Shown here in pieces: positions 23,577 to 33,028 of a stretch of 64,000 nt of DNA; the stretch's first letter is position 1; each line of letters opens with the position of its first letter. Below the pieces are notes generated by a model. It was not told where the DNA came from. It ran no database searches and was given only the letters and a program-made list of their open reading frames with translations. Source of the stretch: Nitrospira sp. (GTDB taxonomy: Bacteria; Nitrospirota; Nitrospiria; Nitrospirales; Nitrospiraceae); the NCBI GenBank assembly GCA_035968315.1, contig JAVYIN010000005.1, forward strand, positions 930,001 to 994,000. Direction: 5' to 3'. The position numbers and the translations under genes are program-made.

Positions 23577-24767
23577 GTGACTGTGACCGGGCGTTCTCTC
23601 CGTGACATGCCTTCAGGCATTTGGGTGCTGGGCTTCGTCAGCCTCTTGATGGACATCTCCTCTGAAATGATCCACAGCCTGCTGCCGTTGTTCATGGTGA
23701 CCACGCTGGGAGCCGGCACCCTCGCCGTCGGCATCGTGGAAGGGCTCGCCGAGTCGCTGGCGCTGGTCGTCAAAGTCTTTTCAGGCACGCTGAGCGACTA
23801 TTGGGGCAAGCGGAAGGGGCTGGCCGTCTTCGGCTATGCGTTGGGCGCCTTCACCAAGCCCCTGTTTGCGCTGGCCTCCGGCATCGGCCTGGTGCTGACC
23901 GCCCGCCTGCTGGACCGGGTGGGCAAAGGCGTGCGCGGCGCGCCACGGGATGCGCTGATCGCCGACCTTGCCCCGCCTGCGATCCGAGGCGCCGCGTTCG
24001 GGTTGCGGCAATCGCTCGATACGGTCGGCGCGTTTCTCGGCCCGCTGCTCGCCGTGGGATTGATGCTGCTCTGGGCCGACGATTTCCGGGCCGTCTTTTG
24101 GGTCGCGGTAGTGCCGGGCCTGCTGGCGGTCGTCCTCTTGTGGTTCGGCATCCACGAGCCTGACGCTCGGCATGGCTCCAAAGGACACCCCCCGATTCAC
24201 TGGGAGACTCTGGCCCGCTTAAGAGTTCGCTATTGGTGGGTGGTCGGATGTGGGGCGGTCTTCACGCTGGCGCGATTCAGCGAGGCTTTTCTGGTGCTGC
24301 GGGCGCAGCGCGGTGGCATTCCCATCGCCTTCGTCCCCCTCGTCATGGTGGCGATGAACGTCATCTACGCCGCCACCGCATACCCCTTCGGCAAGCTCTC
24401 CGACCGGATGCGCCACACGAAATTGCTGTCACTCGGGCTGCTCGTCTTGGTGGCGGCCGATCTGGTCTTGGCGGCTGACGACCATTGGAACACGGTGGTC
24501 GCGGGTGTGGGCCTGTGGGGGCTTCACCTGGGCATGACGCAAGGCTTGCTCGTCACCATGGTGGCCGACGCGGCGCCCGCCGATCTGCGCGGAACGGCCT
24601 ATGGCTTTTTCAACCTCGCGAGCGGGCTGGCCATGCTCATCGCCAGCGTGCTGGCGGGATTCTTATGGGATCAGCTCGGCCCGTCATCCACTTTCTATGC
24701 AGGAGCCGCATTGTGCGCGATCGCTCTCGCGGGCCTTATCTTTTACCAGCTCAAGTATGAGGGATGA
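23577..24767 (+). CDS. MFS transporter
   Basis: About 396 residues with 11-12 transmembrane helices. 'SSEMIHSLLPLFMVTTLGA' and 'ARLLDRVGKGVRGAPRDALI' (the loop 2-3/4-5 motif of the sugar/drug MFS branch) are clear, as is 'TAYPFGKLSDRMRHTKLL' in the second half. It probably exports or imports a small molecule in the inner membrane; substrate unknown. The start is set at the GTG with AGGAG 7 bases upstream; ATGs at 23544 and 23607 are alternatives. Confidence 0.85.
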   Translation: MTVTGRSLRDMPSGIWVLGFVSLLMDISSEMIHSLLPLFMVTTLGAGTLAVGIVEGLAESLALVVKVFSGTLSDYWGKRKGLAVFGYALGAFTKPLFALASGIGLVLTARLLDRVGKGVRGAPRDALIADLAPPAIRGAAFGLRQSLDTVGAFLGPLLAVGLMLLWADDFRAVFWVAVVPGLLAVVLLWFGIHEPDARHGSKGHPPIHWETLARLRVRYWWVVGCGAVFTLARFSEAFLVLRAQRGGIPIAFVPLVMVAMNVIYAATAYPFGKLSDRMRHTKLLSLGLLVLVAADLVLAADDHWNTVVAGVGLWGLHLGMTQGLLVTMVADAAPADLRGTAYGFFNLASGLAMLIASVLAGFLWDQLGPSSTFYAGAALCAIALAGLIFYQLKYEG

Positions 24768-24945
24768 CGGGCGGGGCTAATCCTCCGCCACGCTTCCCCA
24801 GCACGCGGTCACCCCGGCCTGACCGCGTAGCATCTGCTACTCTGTTCCTATACTATTCGCACGAGGTCTGGGTGAGGCCGCCCTGTCGTCCGAGCAGGCA
24901 TCCGGCGCGTCATAATTTCCATGACCGCAAGAGAGGAGACATTCC

Positions 24946-25758
24946 ATGAATCCAAACAAAGCCCTCTGGGAAAAGGGCGATTTTACCCGCATCGCAGCGA
25001 GCATGAGAGAGAGCGGAGAGACGCTCGTGACAACACTCGGCATTACCAAGGGGCTCAAGGTGCTGGATCTCGGATGCGGCGATGGCACGACGGCATTACC
25101 CGAAGCGAAACTCGGCGCAGACGTGTTGGGCGTGGATATCGCGAGGAACCTGGTTGAGGCCGGAAATAAGCGCGCACAAGAACAGGGCCTCACGAACTGC
25201 ACGTTTCAGGAAGGCGACGCGACGAATCTGCACGAGTTGCAGGATCATGCGTTCGATCTGGTCGTGAGCATCTTTGGCGCCATGTTCGCGCCTAAACCGT
25301 TCGATGTGGCTAAGGAGATGGTGCGCGTGACCAAGCCCGGGGGGCGGATCGTGATGGGGAACTGGATTCCCAATGATCCGACATTGGTCGCGCAAATTTT
25401 AACAATCAGCTCCGCCTACTCGCCGCCGCCTCCGGAAGGCTTCGTGAGCCCGATGACCTGGGGGATCGAGAGCCACGTGATTGAACGCTTTACGGCTGCG
25501 GGAATTCCTCAGGAGAACATCTCGTTCGCCAAAGACACGTTTGTCTTCAATTTTCCAGGCACGCCTTCGGCACTCGTCGAGGTGTTTAGAAGATACTATG
25601 GTCCGACCATGAATGCCTTCGAAGCGGCGGAAAAGAGCGGGCGGGCCGGTGAGTTGCAAAAAGAGCTGGAGGTGCTGTTCACCAACCAAAACACCAGCCC
25701 ACGTAAAGATGCCACATCCATCCCCGCCACGTTCTTGCGCGTCACGGTGCGGGTCTAG
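24946..25758 (+). CDS. Class I SAM-dependent methyltransferase
   Basis: 270 residues. Motif I is LKVLDLGCGDGTTALPEAKL (residues 35-54), with VLGVDIARNLVEAGNKRA as the acidic post-I region, 'FDLVVSIFGAMFAPKPFDV' as motif II and 'VTKPGGRIVMGNWIP' as motif III, as in the UbiE/Coq5 methyltransferases. The substrate is probably a small molecule. Ribosome site GAGAGGAG precedes ATG 24946. No operon partner is adjacent. Confidence 0.88.
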   Translation: MNPNKALWEKGDFTRIAASMRESGETLVTTLGITKGLKVLDLGCGDGTTALPEAKLGADVLGVDIARNLVEAGNKRAQEQGLTNCTFQEGDATNLHELQDHAFDLVVSIFGAMFAPKPFDVAKEMVRVTKPGGRIVMGNWIPNDPTLVAQILTISSAYSPPPPEGFVSPMTWGIESHVIERFTAAGIPQENISFAKDTFVFNFPGTPSALVEVFRRYYGPTMNAFEAAEKSGRAGELQKELEVLFTNQNTSPRKDATSIPATFLRVTVRV

Positions 25759-25866
25759 CAGGTCTGGATCTATTTCCCGGCACGCGCCGTAGAGTTTGTC
25801 TGATTGGTCGGCCCGGCCTGTCTCTGGTCGTTCTGACACAGCCCGCTCGACGACCGGATTCGATTA

Positions 25867-26343
25867 TCAGCCGCGCTTGCGTGGCCGCAGCGCTTCCGCA
25901 ATTGCAAAGATCACATACACCGGCGGCATCATCAAATAGTTGTAGAACAATTTCAGCGCAGTCGTGCCGGCACCCGGCGCTCTCCGGCCTTCGTCCGCAT
26001 CCCACATCGCGGCGAACGGGGCATTGACGGCGCGAAACCGCTTGGACCAGGCCTTCACCTCAGCGGCTGAACGGCCGCTCTCGGCCAGGAGCTGTTTGGC
26101 CACCGCCTCGTCATCATTCGATTCCCGGAGCAGCCCCAGAACATGGGCATCGTTCGTACGCAGGAACGTGAGGAGCTTGCCATCGGCATAATCGTTATTG
26201 CCGAAGAGATAGCTATTCATCAGATCTTTGCCTTGGCGGCGGCTTTCCAAGGCTTGCCGCCCCTTATCCAACAGGCGCGGCAGCCAGATGCATCCCATCA
26301 GCTCCGCATTCCAGGGACGCGGCATCCAGTGCTCTGTCGCCAT
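25867..26343 (-). CDS. DUF5069-like protein
   Basis: 158 residues. 'IWLPRLLDKGRQALESRRQG' near residue 20, MNSYLFGNNDYADGKLLTFL, then 'VAKQLLAESGRSAAEVKAWS' fit the DUF5069 pattern (a short all-helical family of unknown role). A hydrophobic segment near residues 127-148 (KLFYNYLMMPPVYVIFAIAEAL) may anchor it. AAAGGA lies 8 bases before the ATG. Assignment is by pattern only. Confidence 0.65.
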   Translation of the reverse strand: MATEHWMPRPWNAELMGCIWLPRLLDKGRQALESRRQGKDLMNSYLFGNNDYADGKLLTFLRTNDAHVLGLLRESNDDEAVAKQLLAESGRSAAEVKAWSKRFRAVNAPFAAMWDADEGRRAPGAGTTALKLFYNYLMMPPVYVIFAIAEALRPRKRG

Positions 26344-26472
26344 AGGGATCCTTTCTCATCACACGGTTGGCAGACACAGACGGGGCACAGCACTCCGTGT
26401 TTCATCAATGCCGATCACGATGGGATGATTGTAGCGAGACTCGGTCGGGAAAAACAGCGTGTAGGGAAAATG

Positions 26473-26517
26473 GCGGCGGCACCGGAGAGCGAACGCTCGT
26501 CTCTCCGATGCCGCCGC
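26473..26517 (-). terminator. Strong hairpin downstream of the glycine-zipper gene
   Basis: gcggcggcaccggagag pairs with ctctccgatgccgccgc, a 17-bp stem with one mismatch and an 11-base loop. It lies 8 bases past the minus-strand stop codon and is followed on that strand by ttttccc. It is a probable terminator. Confidence 0.6.
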
Positions 26518-26525
26518 ATCCTTAG

Positions 26526-27047
26526 TTAGGCTGGATACCCTTTGGCATGCATGCAGGAAGTATAGGCCGCTTTATACCGTTCGTCGTTCGTTCTATTTTC
26601 GTTTAATCCAAAGAGGGTTCCGCCGGTTGCCCCGACGATGCCACCGATCGCCGCGCCTTTGCCGGCGCCTTTGCCACCGTCCGCGATCGCCCCGCCGGCG
26701 GCCCCGACGGCAGCGCCCAGCACCGCGCCAATGCCCGCATCCTTCACCACTTCCGTCGTTTTCCCAGTCACCTGTTCGTTCGCATACCGGTTACAAGCTT
26801 CGATGATGGCGGGCGACGGCTGGGCCGAAGCCGTATTCGCCGCCTGCTGCGTCCGGGCATGCGCGGGGGTGGGATTATTCGCTTTATGGGCAGCCGCCGT
26901 CTGAGCCGCAGAAGTGCTGGCAGCCCCGGAATCCGCCGTGTTTTTCTGGCCGATCACGAAGGTGGTCACCATGACCGTCCCACCGATGATGAGTAAGCCA
27001 ATCGTGGCCAGCTTCCACGGATTGATCGAAATTTGATTGTCGGCCAT
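26526..27047 (-). CDS. Glycine-zipper membrane protein
   Basis: 173 residues. A transmembrane segment (LATIGLLIIGGTVMVTTFVI) near residues 13-32 follows a short cytoplasmic start; an Ala/Thr/Gln-rich linker leads to a conserved C-terminal region. That has 'CNRYANEQVTGKTTEVVKD' and a glycine zipper (AVLGAAVGAAGGAIADGGK, then GAAIGGIVGATGGTLFG) as in YMGG/OmpA-linked glycine zipper proteins, ending 'YKAAYTSCMHAKGYPA'. Glycine zippers insert in or stiffen membranes. AAGGAGG lies just upstream. Cellular role unknown. Confidence 0.8.
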   Translation of the reverse strand: MADNQISINPWKLATIGLLIIGGTVMVTTFVIGQKNTADSGAASTSAAQTAAAHKANNPTPAHARTQQAANTASAQPSPAIIEACNRYANEQVTGKTTEVVKDAGIGAVLGAAVGAAGGAIADGGKGAGKGAAIGGIVGATGGTLFGLNENRTNDERYKAAYTSCMHAKGYPA

Positions 27048-27171
27048 GCGTCCTCCTTAAAAAAACCCATTTGTACGTTTCTACTAATTTCCTCGTCTCA
27101 ATGCCCATTCTACCAACTATCGAATCAAGCACAACGTATATTCGAACTTTCCGTGCAGCGCCAGACACAGA

Positions 27172-27642
27172 CTATCTCCAGTGCCCATGTCCGTGCCCAT
27201 GCTCATGTCCGTACTCATGCCCCCTTGATCGATAGGACTCGTATCCGCCATGCGAATACTGGCGCCAGCCACGATACGCCGCACGATGTTCACCGTACAA
27301 CAGATAGGGCCGGTCGGTCGCCAACCGCAGACTCACATAGGCTCCGGGATTGATCATTACGCCGGCAGGAAGCGTCACGCCAAACTGCCAGCCCCCTTGC
27401 TGCATGTAGAAATACGTGCCGGTGGCCAGACTGTAATACACGCCGGAATCGGGATAGTAATAATATTCATAGAGCGGCGCGCGATAGCCATACGCCGGCG
27501 CCCACGGCGGCGGCCCAACAGAATGAACCGGCATCGGCAATGGCGCACCGATCGCCACGCCCACATCAATCGGTTGCCGGTAGTCGAGCGCGCATCCCGA
27601 CAGGAACATCCACGCTAACATGACCACCATCTTGCGTGTCAT
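27172..27642 (-). CDS. Hypothetical His/Tyr-rich lipoprotein
   Basis: 156 residues. Signal peptide with lipobox FLSGC at Cys17, so it is likely an outer-membrane or periplasmic lipoprotein. The middle is Tyr-rich (YYYYPDSGVYYSLATGTYFY) with 'QFGVTLPAGVMINPGAYVSL', and the tail is His/Gly-rich (HEYGHEHGHGHGHWR), which could bind metal ions such as nickel, zinc or copper; that is inference. AAAGGAG precedes the start. Confidence 0.75.
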   Translation of the reverse strand: MTRKMVVMLAWMFLSGCALDYRQPIDVGVAIGAPLPMPVHSVGPPPWAPAYGYRAPLYEYYYYPDSGVYYSLATGTYFYMQQGGWQFGVTLPAGVMINPGAYVSLRLATDRPYLLYGEHRAAYRGWRQYSHGGYESYRSRGHEYGHEHGHGHGHWR

Positions 27643-28202
27643 GGATCGACTCCTTTCCGCTCACACCGCCCTCTGAATAGGGACTCGCACCGTACGACAT
27701 CCTCAGGCACCTACCTCCAAAAGGAGCAAAGACAATGCCAGCCCGGCATGTCCATTATCCAAGAATCCGGTTCGCACCACCTATCAGTTACGGCGCAATA
27801 TCAACTTGTTGCAGGAGTCTCTATCCAAGAATGGCAACGAGCCCTACACAACATATCCGCTCACTGCCTGACACACGTCCATCCCGCCACGCTCATGGGG
27901 CCATTCTGCAACAAATCCTCCCCTGCCTCTTGGCGATAGATCGAGAAGCCCAGCTGGCATGTCTATTGATGCGCCCTGTATCAAGAACCCTACACACTCT
28001 GGCACCCCACTCATGGCCACTCCTATCCATTGCGGTCAGCCGCGTACGTAGGCTCAACGCCTATGCTCAAACACAACACCCATCCCCTTACTACAGCTAC
28101 TCAGCCTTTGAGCACTCGTGATAGACCCGTTCCTGGCTTTGCAGTAGACTCGCCGGCGAGCGCCACTACTGAACGTCACCCTGTACTCATTCGAGGTGCG
28201 CG
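27643..28202. other. Gene-poor 560-base gap
   Basis: The only frame with a ribosome site is 27735-28121 on the plus strand (128 codons, AAGGAG 9 bases upstream), but its composition (Pro/His/Arg-rich, no domain) looks like non-coding sequence. I see no structured element. Confidence 0.4.
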
Positions 28203-28739
28203 ATGAAGGCAAACGAACTCCGATCCCGTCAAGCCCCACTCAAAGAACGCTATCGTGAACGTCCGGAGACGGCCCTCCTGACGTTGAAAGCCGAGGGACG
28301 TCTCGGAGCGGAACTTTCCTGCACCGTTGCGACCGGGAACGCGCTGATTGAAGCGGGACTGCATCCCGCCACAGGCGGGAACGGGCTCATGGCCTGTTCC
28401 GGCAACATGCTGTTGGAGGCACTGACCGCCTGCGCCGGCGTGACCTTGGCCGCCGTCGCGACCGCCATCGGTATCGACATTCGGGAAGGAACGGTTCGGG
28501 CGGAAGGCAACTTGGATTTTCGAGGCACGCTCGGAATCTCCAAAGATACGCCGGTGGGGTTTCAACAGATCCGGCTGTGTTTCGATCTTTCGACAGATGC
28601 CACGGAGGAACAACTGGCGACACTGCTTCGCCTCACCGAACGATACTGCGTCGTCCTACAAACTCTCCGGCAACCTCCATGCATCAGCGTTTCGCATCAC
28701 ACGACCAAATCGAGCGCATCGATCGGACCTCCCCCTTGA
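28203..28739 (+). CDS. OsmC-family peroxide-handling protein
   Basis: 178 residues. The two family cysteines are present: MACSGNMLLEALTACAG (first and second Cys about 15 residues apart, the second on the central helix). 'GFQQIRLCFDLSTDATEEQL' and ERYCVVLQTLRQPP (the final SP/Cys loop) complete the fold. OsmC/Ohr proteins reduce organic hydroperoxides through a disulfide cycle. It is followed by an HNH gene 101 bases downstream. Confidence 0.85.
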   Translation: MKANELRSRQAPLKERYRERPETALLTLKAEGRLGAELSCTVATGNALIEAGLHPATGGNGLMACSGNMLLEALTACAGVTLAAVATAIGIDIREGTVRAEGNLDFRGTLGISKDTPVGFQQIRLCFDLSTDATEEQLATLLRLTERYCVVLQTLRQPPCISVSHHTTKSSASIGPPP

Positions 28740-28839
28740 AGCTCCCAGCAGAAAACCATTTCCCAGCTCATGGCAAGCATTCGTTCACGACTTGTTGTAC
28801 AATCTCTTTGTACGAGTCTCCCTCCTCACCGAGGCGCGC

Positions 28840-29169
28840 ATGGCACGGAACTATCACTCTCCGCGTGAGCAGACCCCTCGCGAGCGCGCGCTCGCACTCT
28901 TTCCATGGATCTGCGCACATTGCGGACGAGAATTCTCCGGCAAAAAGGTAAGCCAGCTCACGGTCCATCACAAGGACCACAACCACGGCAACAATCCGCC
29001 TGACGGAAGCAACTGGGAATTGCTCTGTCTCTACTGTCACGACAACGAGCATCAGCGATATCTGGTGGCCAACAGGTCCGGTGAGCCACCGCCGAACCGC
29101 ACACAAGATCGGCCCTCGACCTTCACCCCCTTCGCTCGCTTCGCGGGCCTGCTCAACCGCAATACCTAG
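28840..29169 (+). CDS. YajD-like HNH nuclease-family protein
   Basis: 109 residues. ICAHCGREFSGKKVSQLTVH gives the first zinc Cys pair; HHKDHNHGNNP and 'NWELLCLYCHDNEHQR' supply the catalytic His, Asn and the second Cys pair, the complete HNH zinc-finger nuclease fold of YajD. It may cleave DNA; family function is unsettled. The start is taken at the ATG beginning MARNYHSPREQ; the open frame back to 28597 overlaps the OsmC gene in another phase. Confidence 0.88.
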   Translation: MARNYHSPREQTPRERALALFPWICAHCGREFSGKKVSQLTVHHKDHNHGNNPPDGSNWELLCLYCHDNEHQRYLVANRSGEPPPNRTQDRPSTFTPFARFAGLLNRNT

Positions 29170-29254
29170 CCTCCTCAACGCGCCAGGCCCCGATGTGATG
29201 GATACGCCTCTGCCTTTGCGCTACACTTGGCCGACAAGTTCACCAGAGAACAAC

Positions 29255-31204
29255 ATGCCTGACTATCTCGCTCCCGGAATCTCTCTCGAAGAGACGTCGT
29301 TTCGCCCCAAACCGATCGAAGGCGTCAGTACGTCCACCACCGGATTTGTCGGCCCGACCCGGTACGGGCCCACCGACGCAGGGACGGAAATCCTGACAAG
29401 TCTCAGCGAGTTCGAACGGATCTATGGGGATGGCCGGCGCCTGACCTACCGCCGCACGGCGATGCCTAACTACATGTGGCATGCGGCCCGTGCCTTTTTC
29501 GCGGAAGGCGGCAAGCGGCTCGCGATCGCGCGTGTTTTCAAACCCCTTGCCGGAACATACCCGCCGGCTGAGTTCTCGAGGCCCGCACAATCGACCGCCG
29601 GCCTTTACGACGACGGACATGCACGGGCGTCCCTTCCCTCTGAAGGCGGTGAGCAGGCGCTCAGCCTTCGCGCACGATTCCCCGGCACGGCCGGCAATCT
29701 GCGGGTGCGGTTTACGATCCGTCTGGGCCCCAATATTCTCGGTGGCACAACCCAAGCTCCCACTATCGGTGCGTTATCAAACCATGATGTCGTCTGGATT
29801 GGCGCTGAACCCTCCCCGGTTGTGGCTCCACCGGGAGCGGCCTCGCTCTATCTGGCGGAATTCGATACGACGGAGGGAACCTGGCGGTTCAAATCCAGCA
29901 CGACACCAACACCGGCGGATCTTCGTCTGCAACATGCCGATCCAAAGCTGTCGCTCGATCCCGCCCTAGGCATTCATGTGCGGGTGATGACCGTCACGGT
30001 AACCGTCCAACAAAACGACGGCATGCGATTGGTCTGGCAGGACCTCCCGCCCGATCCACACCATCAGCGAACCAGCGAGCCGGATTCGCTGAGCGCGCAG
30101 TTTGCCGACGAGCGGCGCCTTCGTGAGGATCCGCAGATCGTGCCTCTCATCATCACTCTCGGCAGCGGGATCACCGACGGCCTGGCGATAGTACAGGCCC
30201 TGATTGAGGCAAAGCCGGCTCTTGGCTCCGCTGTGAACTGTCCTCGGTCGAGTGACGCACAACGCTCGGTTACCGTCAAATTGACCGGGGGCAATGACGG
30301 CCGGCGCCCCACGGCGGATGAATACAGAGGGGCGCAGGATGCGGCATCGGATACGAACACCGGTCTCGTCGCCTTTGAAGCGGCCGAAGATCTCTCCATC
30401 ATTGCCGCGCCCGGGTCCACGTTCGGCCTGGAGGACGGGTATCGAGCCGATGCTGAAGCCATTGCGAGCGCGCTCATCTCACAGGCTGAACGCATGCGGT
30501 ACCGCATGGCGGTGCTCGATTGCGGCAATGCCCAGAGCCTTGCCCAGGTTCGGGCCATGAGAGCGAAATGGAACTCCGCCTACGCGGCTCTCTATTACCC
30601 GTGGGTGCGGGTACTCGATCCTCTCACGCACACTGAAATCTTGCTGCCACCCAGTGGATTTGTCGCGGGCATCTATGCCCGCACCGATAGCCAGCGCGGC
30701 GTGTGGAAGGCACCCGCGAATGAGGTGCTCACTCTCGCCATCGGATTCGAGCAGTCACTCGACAAAAGCCAGCAAGAAGTCCTCAATCCGGAAGGGATCA
30801 ATTGTTTCCGCTTCTTCGAAGGGCGAGGATTCCGCTTATGGGGGGCACGCACCATGAGCTCCGACCCTGAATGGAGGTATGTCAATCTGCGCCGCTACGT
30901 CTCCTATCTCGAACGATCTATCGAAACAGGCACGCAGTGGGCCGTGTTCGAGCCCAATGACCTGCCATTGTGGAATGCCGTTCGCCGGACGATCGAAGGC
31001 TTTCTCTTCAACGAATGGAAGAATGGCGCCCTGCTCGGGGCGAAACCGGAAGAGGCCTACTTCGTGACCTGTGATCGTTCCACCATGACACAGAACGATC
31101 TTGATGCCGGGCGCCTCATCTGTCTTGTCGGAGTAGCGCCGTTGCGGCCAGCGGAGTTCCTCATCTTCCGGATCGGACAGTGGACAGCGAATCACCAGGG
31201 CTAA
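29255..31204 (+). CDS. Contractile phage-tail sheath protein, orphan
   Basis: 649 residues. 'DYLAPGISLEETSFRPKPIEGVSTSTTGFVG' is seen here in pieces (YLAPGISLEETSFRPKPIEG; VSTSTTGFVGPTRYGP), the start typical of tail sheaths of myophages, pyocins and extracellular contractile injection systems; the C-terminal domain has 'FRFFEGRGFRLWGARTMSSD' and 'YVNLRRYVSYLERSIETG' followed by EPNDLPLWNAV. Sheaths contract to drive an inner tube. Here no tube, baseplate or ATPase gene is adjacent on either side, so it is an isolated gene. Start MPDYLAPG (ATG 29255); longer frames overlap the HNH gene. Confidence 0.9.
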   Translation: MPDYLAPGISLEETSFRPKPIEGVSTSTTGFVGPTRYGPTDAGTEILTSLSEFERIYGDGRRLTYRRTAMPNYMWHAARAFFAEGGKRLAIARVFKPLAGTYPPAEFSRPAQSTAGLYDDGHARASLPSEGGEQALSLRARFPGTAGNLRVRFTIRLGPNILGGTTQAPTIGALSNHDVVWIGAEPSPVVAPPGAASLYLAEFDTTEGTWRFKSSTTPTPADLRLQHADPKLSLDPALGIHVRVMTVTVTVQQNDGMRLVWQDLPPDPHHQRTSEPDSLSAQFADERRLREDPQIVPLIITLGSGITDGLAIVQALIEAKPALGSAVNCPRSSDAQRSVTVKLTGGNDGRRPTADEYRGAQDAASDTNTGLVAFEAAEDLSIIAAPGSTFGLEDGYRADAEAIASALISQAERMRYRMAVLDCGNAQSLAQVRAMRAKWNSAYAALYYPWVRVLDPLTHTEILLPPSGFVAGIYARTDSQRGVWKAPANEVLTLAIGFEQSLDKSQQEVLNPEGINCFRFFEGRGFRLWGARTMSSDPEWRYVNLRRYVSYLERSIETGTQWAVFEPNDLPLWNAVRRTIEGFLFNEWKNGALLGAKPEEAYFVTCDRSTMTQNDLDAGRLICLVGVAPLRPAEFLIFRIGQWTANHQG

Positions 31205-31292
31205 GGAAATAATCTGACGGCAAAGCCCCCCCTAGGAACTCCACCCTGCAGGCCCTCGGGCGTTCCTTCGGCTCAAGCCACGATGGTTCCGA

Positions 31293-32087
31293 TCAATTAA
31301 TGGTCTTGATCACCTCGGCGGACGGAAGGCTCTCAAGGCCATCGGTACTATACGCCCTCACGACAAAATAATATGTCGATCCGACGAGGAGGCTGTTGAT
31401 CGATGAAGACGTGACGTTCCCCACATCAATGGGGGTTCCATAGGTTCCCGACGTGGTTCCTACATAGACCTTATATCCGGCCAAACCCGCGCTGGTGACA
31501 GGGTCCCAGGTGACCGATACCGACTTGGTGCTGCTCACGATGGTTGTCGTCGTCGTGGTGGTCGAACTCGTCGTCGAGCTCGTGGTCGAACTTGTGGTTG
31601 AGCTCGTGGTCGAGGTCGTGGGATCCGTCGTTGAAGTCGTCGTCGAAGTCGTTGACAGGGTCGTTGCAGGAAGCACCGACAACGTCACCGGAACCACCGT
31701 GCTGCCCCCTTTATCCAACTTAATCGTGACAGAGGCGGTATAGGTGCCGGCCGGCAACCCGCTGATCTTTGCAGCCATGGACACCTGCGCGGTGCTCGTA
31801 ATAATCGCCGTCGCGGGGGAAACCGCAAGCCATGCCGCGTTGTCCGAGGCCGTCAACTTCGCTTGACGATAATTCCCCTTGGACACAGAGACTGACTGGA
31901 CGGAGGGATCGGCGGCACCCTCAATGGCATAAAAGGTCACTGCCGTTGGACTCACGTTCACCGCCCAGGCATCAGAAGATGCCCAGATACCGCCGGCCAG
32001 AATTACACCAAGGCCCACACAGAGACGAAACGTAATCCCACGCCATCCAGCTTGGGAAACCCGATCATATTGGTGAATGTGACGCAT
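31293..32087 (-). CDS. Secreted protein with Ig-like N-domain, Thr/Ser-rich linker and fibronectin type III domain
   Basis: About 264 residues from the ATG at 32087. The signal peptide ends around SSDAWA. The first domain (about 45-140) has 'NVSPTAVTFYAIEGAADPS' and DNAAWLAVSPAT, a BACON/Ig-like all-beta fold. A linker of repeated (T/S)TTS follows, low-complexity and probably flexible (about residues 140-185). The end is a FnIII domain with 'SVTWDPVTSAGLAGYKVYVG' and YYFVVRAYSTDGLES. Cell-surface or secreted attachment role is likely; the sheath gene next to it is on the other strand. Confidence 0.82.
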   Translation of the reverse strand: MRHIHQYDRVSQAGWRGITFRLCVGLGVILAGGIWASSDAWAVNVSPTAVTFYAIEGAADPSVQSVSVSKGNYRQAKLTASDNAAWLAVSPATAIITSTAQVSMAAKISGLPAGTYTASVTIKLDKGGSTVVPVTLSVLPATTLSTTSTTTSTTDPTTSTTSSTTSSTTSSTTSSTTTTTTTIVSSTKSVSVTWDPVTSAGLAGYKVYVGTTSGTYGTPIDVGNVTSSSINSLLVGSTYYFVVRAYSTDGLESLPSAEVIKTIN

Positions 32088-32631
32088 ACATACCTCGCGC
32101 ATTGTGTAAGAAGTCATTCGCCGGACATTGCCCTGAAACACCGATTAGTTCTTCAGCACTGCGACTCGCATGTGCCCAATGAGCAATATCAATGCCGTCG
32201 GCACGACTCCGCGCAGATCACCAAGCGACCAGGATTTATAGATATTTTTGGAATACAACGGAGAATCAGAACGTCCCCCAGCCTGTCAGCCCTGTATGCC
32301 ATTCCACTCAAAATCGACAGAACCGTACACACCTGAGAGACACGACCGTGCAATCGTGGCCTGAAATCGTAGGCCGTACCCTACAGACACCGTACGGTGG
32401 AACAGAGCAGACCCGCCTAGCCCTGAAGCAGACACATAATCATGACCCTGTGGCAGCGCACACCTCTCGAGGCCTGACTGTCGGCGGACCGCCTGCGCCT
32501 ATCGCTGATCTTTCCCACCTTGACTCAGGCACTTCATCCGCTTACTTTTCCGCAGACGCATGTTTGGGCAAGAGACACGGTGGTCTCTCCTGTCACGCGA
32601 TGTCCATCAGCAATACAAGGGAGCGCGAGTG
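32088..32631. other. Intergenic region, 540 bases
   Basis: No gene is supported on either strand. It lies between a minus-strand and a plus-strand gene and should hold both promoters. The lower GC in its middle (around 32230-32260) fits a control region. Confidence 0.35.
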
Positions 32632-32817
32632 ATGCGATTTATCAAAGTGAAGGATGAAGAACGGGCCGGTGAAGTGGCGATCAATCTCGATCTCGTCCGG
32701 GAAGCGCACTTTGGCGGAGGACTGCTCCATCTCTACTTCGAGCGCAGCTCCACAGCACAGGATGACATGACGTTTACCGGCGACAACGCGCAGAAGATCT
32801 GGGCTGCGATGGGATAG
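32632..32817 (+). CDS. Small hypothetical protein
   Basis: 61 residues: MRFIKVKDEERAGEVAINLD, then EAHFGGGLLHLYFER and 'DDMTFTGDNAQKIWAAMG'. The strand-helix pattern resembles small beta-sheet proteins that occur in bacterial genomes with no known role. A GGGAG lies about 9 bases upstream of the ATG. It is separate from the larger gene that starts 212 bases downstream. Confidence 0.6.
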   Translation: MRFIKVKDEERAGEVAINLDLVREAHFGGGLLHLYFERSSTAQDDMTFTGDNAQKIWAAMG

Positions 32818-33028
32818 CGCCGCGCCCCCATATAACGTGCCTGCTCCGGCTTCAACGCAGTCCGCCTTCTTGCCTGATGGCATTCGATGTGGCATAAGCA
32901 CATCCTACTAATGAAAATGTGCTCAACTAAAATCCATTGTGGATTTTTTGGCAGACGCACACGAGGCCCACAGGACCAGATTCGCAATACTATTCTCCCA
33001 CGCAACGAGCTCACTGAGAGAGGATTGC

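Noticed and set aside
24946-25758. Possible ubiE gene
   Set aside because: The methyltransferase has the general motifs but lacks context of quinone genes, so no specific name was given.
27735-28121. 128-codon plus-strand frame with a ribosome site
   Set aside because: Composition looks non-coding (many His/Pro/Arg, no secondary structure pattern). Not listed as a gene; noted in the gap entry.
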